From positions 1-6,654 of the forward strand of contig JAHIYL010000253.1 of the NCBI GenBank assembly GCA_018815145.1: DNA of 6,654 nucleotides, read 5' to 3'. This document shows positions 5,912 to 6,654 of the stretch, piece by piece (position 1 is the first letter of the stretch; each line of letters begins with the position of its first letter). Source of the DNA: Nanobdellota archaeon. Lineage in GTDB: Archaea > Nanobdellota > Nanobdellia > Woesearchaeales > GW2011-AR15. The notes below the pieces were generated by a model. That model ran no database searches, had not been told where the DNA came from, and saw only the letters and a list, made by a program, of their open reading frames with translations. The translations under genes were made by a program, and so were the position numbers.

Positions 5912-6654
5912 ATGCACAAACTCGTACTCCTCCGCCACGGCGAAAGCGAATGGAACAAGCTGAATGTATTTACAGGCTGGACAGATGTCGACTTATCTGA
6001 GAAAGGGATAAAAGAAGCAAGAGCAGCCGGAGCAATACTAAAAAAAAAAGGGTTTACTTTTGATATAGCATACACATCTGTTTTGAAAAGAGCCATCAGA
6101 ACTCTTTGGCTTACACTCGATGAGATGGACCTGATGTGGATACCTGTCATCCGTTCATGGAAGCTGAATGAAAAGAGCTACGGTGCACTGCAGGGACTCA
6201 ACAAAAAGGAGACTGCTGCAAAATATGGTGACGAGCAGGTATTATTGTGGAGAAGGGATTATGGCACTCAGCCTCCGGCACTTGAAGAATCAGACAAAAG
6301 GCATCCTAAGCATGATATAAAATATTCTGGTGTTGACCCCAAAGTCCTACCATCCACAGAGAGCCTCAAAGATGTAGTTGCACGATTTCTGCCTTTCTGG
6401 AAAAAGGAGATTGCACCACAGATCAAAAAAGACAAGACAGTCCTTATTGCAGCACATGGCAACAGCTTGAGAGCACTGGTAAAACACCTGGACAATATGC
6501 CTGATGATAAGATAATCCACTACAATATCCCGACAGGTATGCCCCTTGTATATGAGCTTGATGATGATCTGAAACCCATGAAAAAGTATTATCTGGGAGA
6601 TCCTGAAAAAGTGAAAAGAGCAATGGATGCTGTTGCAAAGCAGGGGAAAGCATA
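5912..6654 (+). CDS. gpmA: 2,3-bisphosphoglycerate-dependent phosphoglycerate mutase (stop codon cut by window end)
   Basis: The frame runs from ATG through 247 codons and ends in TA, the first two bases of a probable TAA/TAG stop, so the protein is essentially complete (E. coli GpmA has 250 codons). It interconverts 3- and 2-phosphoglycerate in glycolysis/gluconeogenesis through a phosphohistidine. Visible motifs are LLRHGESEWN (6-15) with the phosphorylated His H9, TGWTDVDLSEKG (21-32), YTSVLKRAIRTLW (54-66), LNEKSYGALQGLNK (85-98) with the acid/base Glu E87, WRR (113-115), LPSTESL (146-152), IAAHGNSLRALVKHLDNM (179-196) with the second active-site His H182, IPTGMPLVYE (206-215), and a C-terminal AKQGKA tail. 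It matches bacterial GpmA nearly throughout. The usual NERHYG reads NEKSYG here, a mild active-site variation. An A10 run (6040-6049) encodes lysines. It has its own promoter 69 nt after the operon, so it looks like housekeeping rather than part of that pathway. Confidence 0.96.
   Translation, partial: MHKLVLLRHGESEWNKLNVFTGWTDVDLSEKGIKEARAAGAILKKKGFTFDIAYTSVLKRAIRTLWLTLDEMDLMWIPVIRSWKLNEKSYGALQGLNKKETAAKYGDEQVLLWRRDYGTQPPALEESDKRHPKHDIKYSGVDPKVLPSTESLKDVVARFLPFWKKEIAPQIKKDKTVLIAAHGNSLRALVKHLDNMPDDKIIHYNIPTGMPLVYELDDDLKPMKKYYLGDPEKVKRAMDAVAKQGKA

Noticed and set aside
6040..6049. A10 run in gpmA as a phase-variation or frameshift site
   Set aside because: The frame is intact, the residues (LKKKG) match the family, and a core glycolytic enzyme is an unlikely phase-variable gene. 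The A8 run at 4268-4275 was dismissed similarly.
5646..6150. Minus-strand frames across the kinase/gpmA junction
   Set aside because: They overlap two well-supported plus-strand genes and their promoter, and show no recognisable protein features.
1..6654. CRISPR array, tRNA/rRNA, transposase, integrase, toxin-antitoxin or defence genes
   Set aside because: No spaced direct repeats, cloverleaf-like sequence, terminal inverted repeats or matching protein motifs were seen on either strand by reading.

Overview
This AT-rich window carries genes on the plus strand only. It looks like a piece of an archaeal chromosome. The best evidence is promoter architecture: two separate start codons (194 and 1039) each lie 29 nt downstream of the centre of a good archaeal TATA box (TTAAATATA, TTTTATATA) and have no ribosome-binding site, which fits leaderless transcripts. 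A third gene (5912) has a TATA-like element, a predicted leader of about 12 nt and an AGGTGAT Shine-Dalgarno sequence matching the archaeal 16S 3' end. Arg AGA/AGG and Ile ATA codons are common. The lineage cannot be fixed from this sequence. A DPANN-type archaeon with many bacterial-like enzymes is a guess.

Layout: (1) 1-93, the last 30 codons of a probable HAD-superfamily hydrolase. (2) 194-886, a separately promoted 230-residue protein of no recognised family. (3) 1039-5842, a tight five-gene operon: a cobalamin-binding-type radical SAM enzyme, a polytopic membrane protein, a sugar-1-phosphate-type nucleotidyltransferase, an RmlD-like NAD(P)-dependent reductase/epimerase, and a choline-kinase/aminoglycoside-phosphotransferase-like kinase. 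Intergenic gaps inside it are 11, 13 and 17 nt, and the last pair overlaps by 4 nt. (4) 5912-6654, a bacterial-type 2,3-bisphosphoglycerate-dependent phosphoglycerate mutase (gpmA) with its own promoter. It is complete except for the last base of its stop codon.

The operon is the interesting part. Kinase plus nucleotidyltransferase is the usual logic for making an NDP- or CDP-activated sugar, polyol or amino alcohol. The RmlD-like enzyme would reduce or epimerise the sugar part. The B12/radical SAM enzyme would add a difficult C-C or C-H modification such as C-methylation. The membrane protein could be where the product is transferred, exported or attached to lipid. This is inferred from the family combination; no substrate can be read from the sequence. 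I saw no rRNA, tRNA, CRISPR array, insertion sequence or attachment site.
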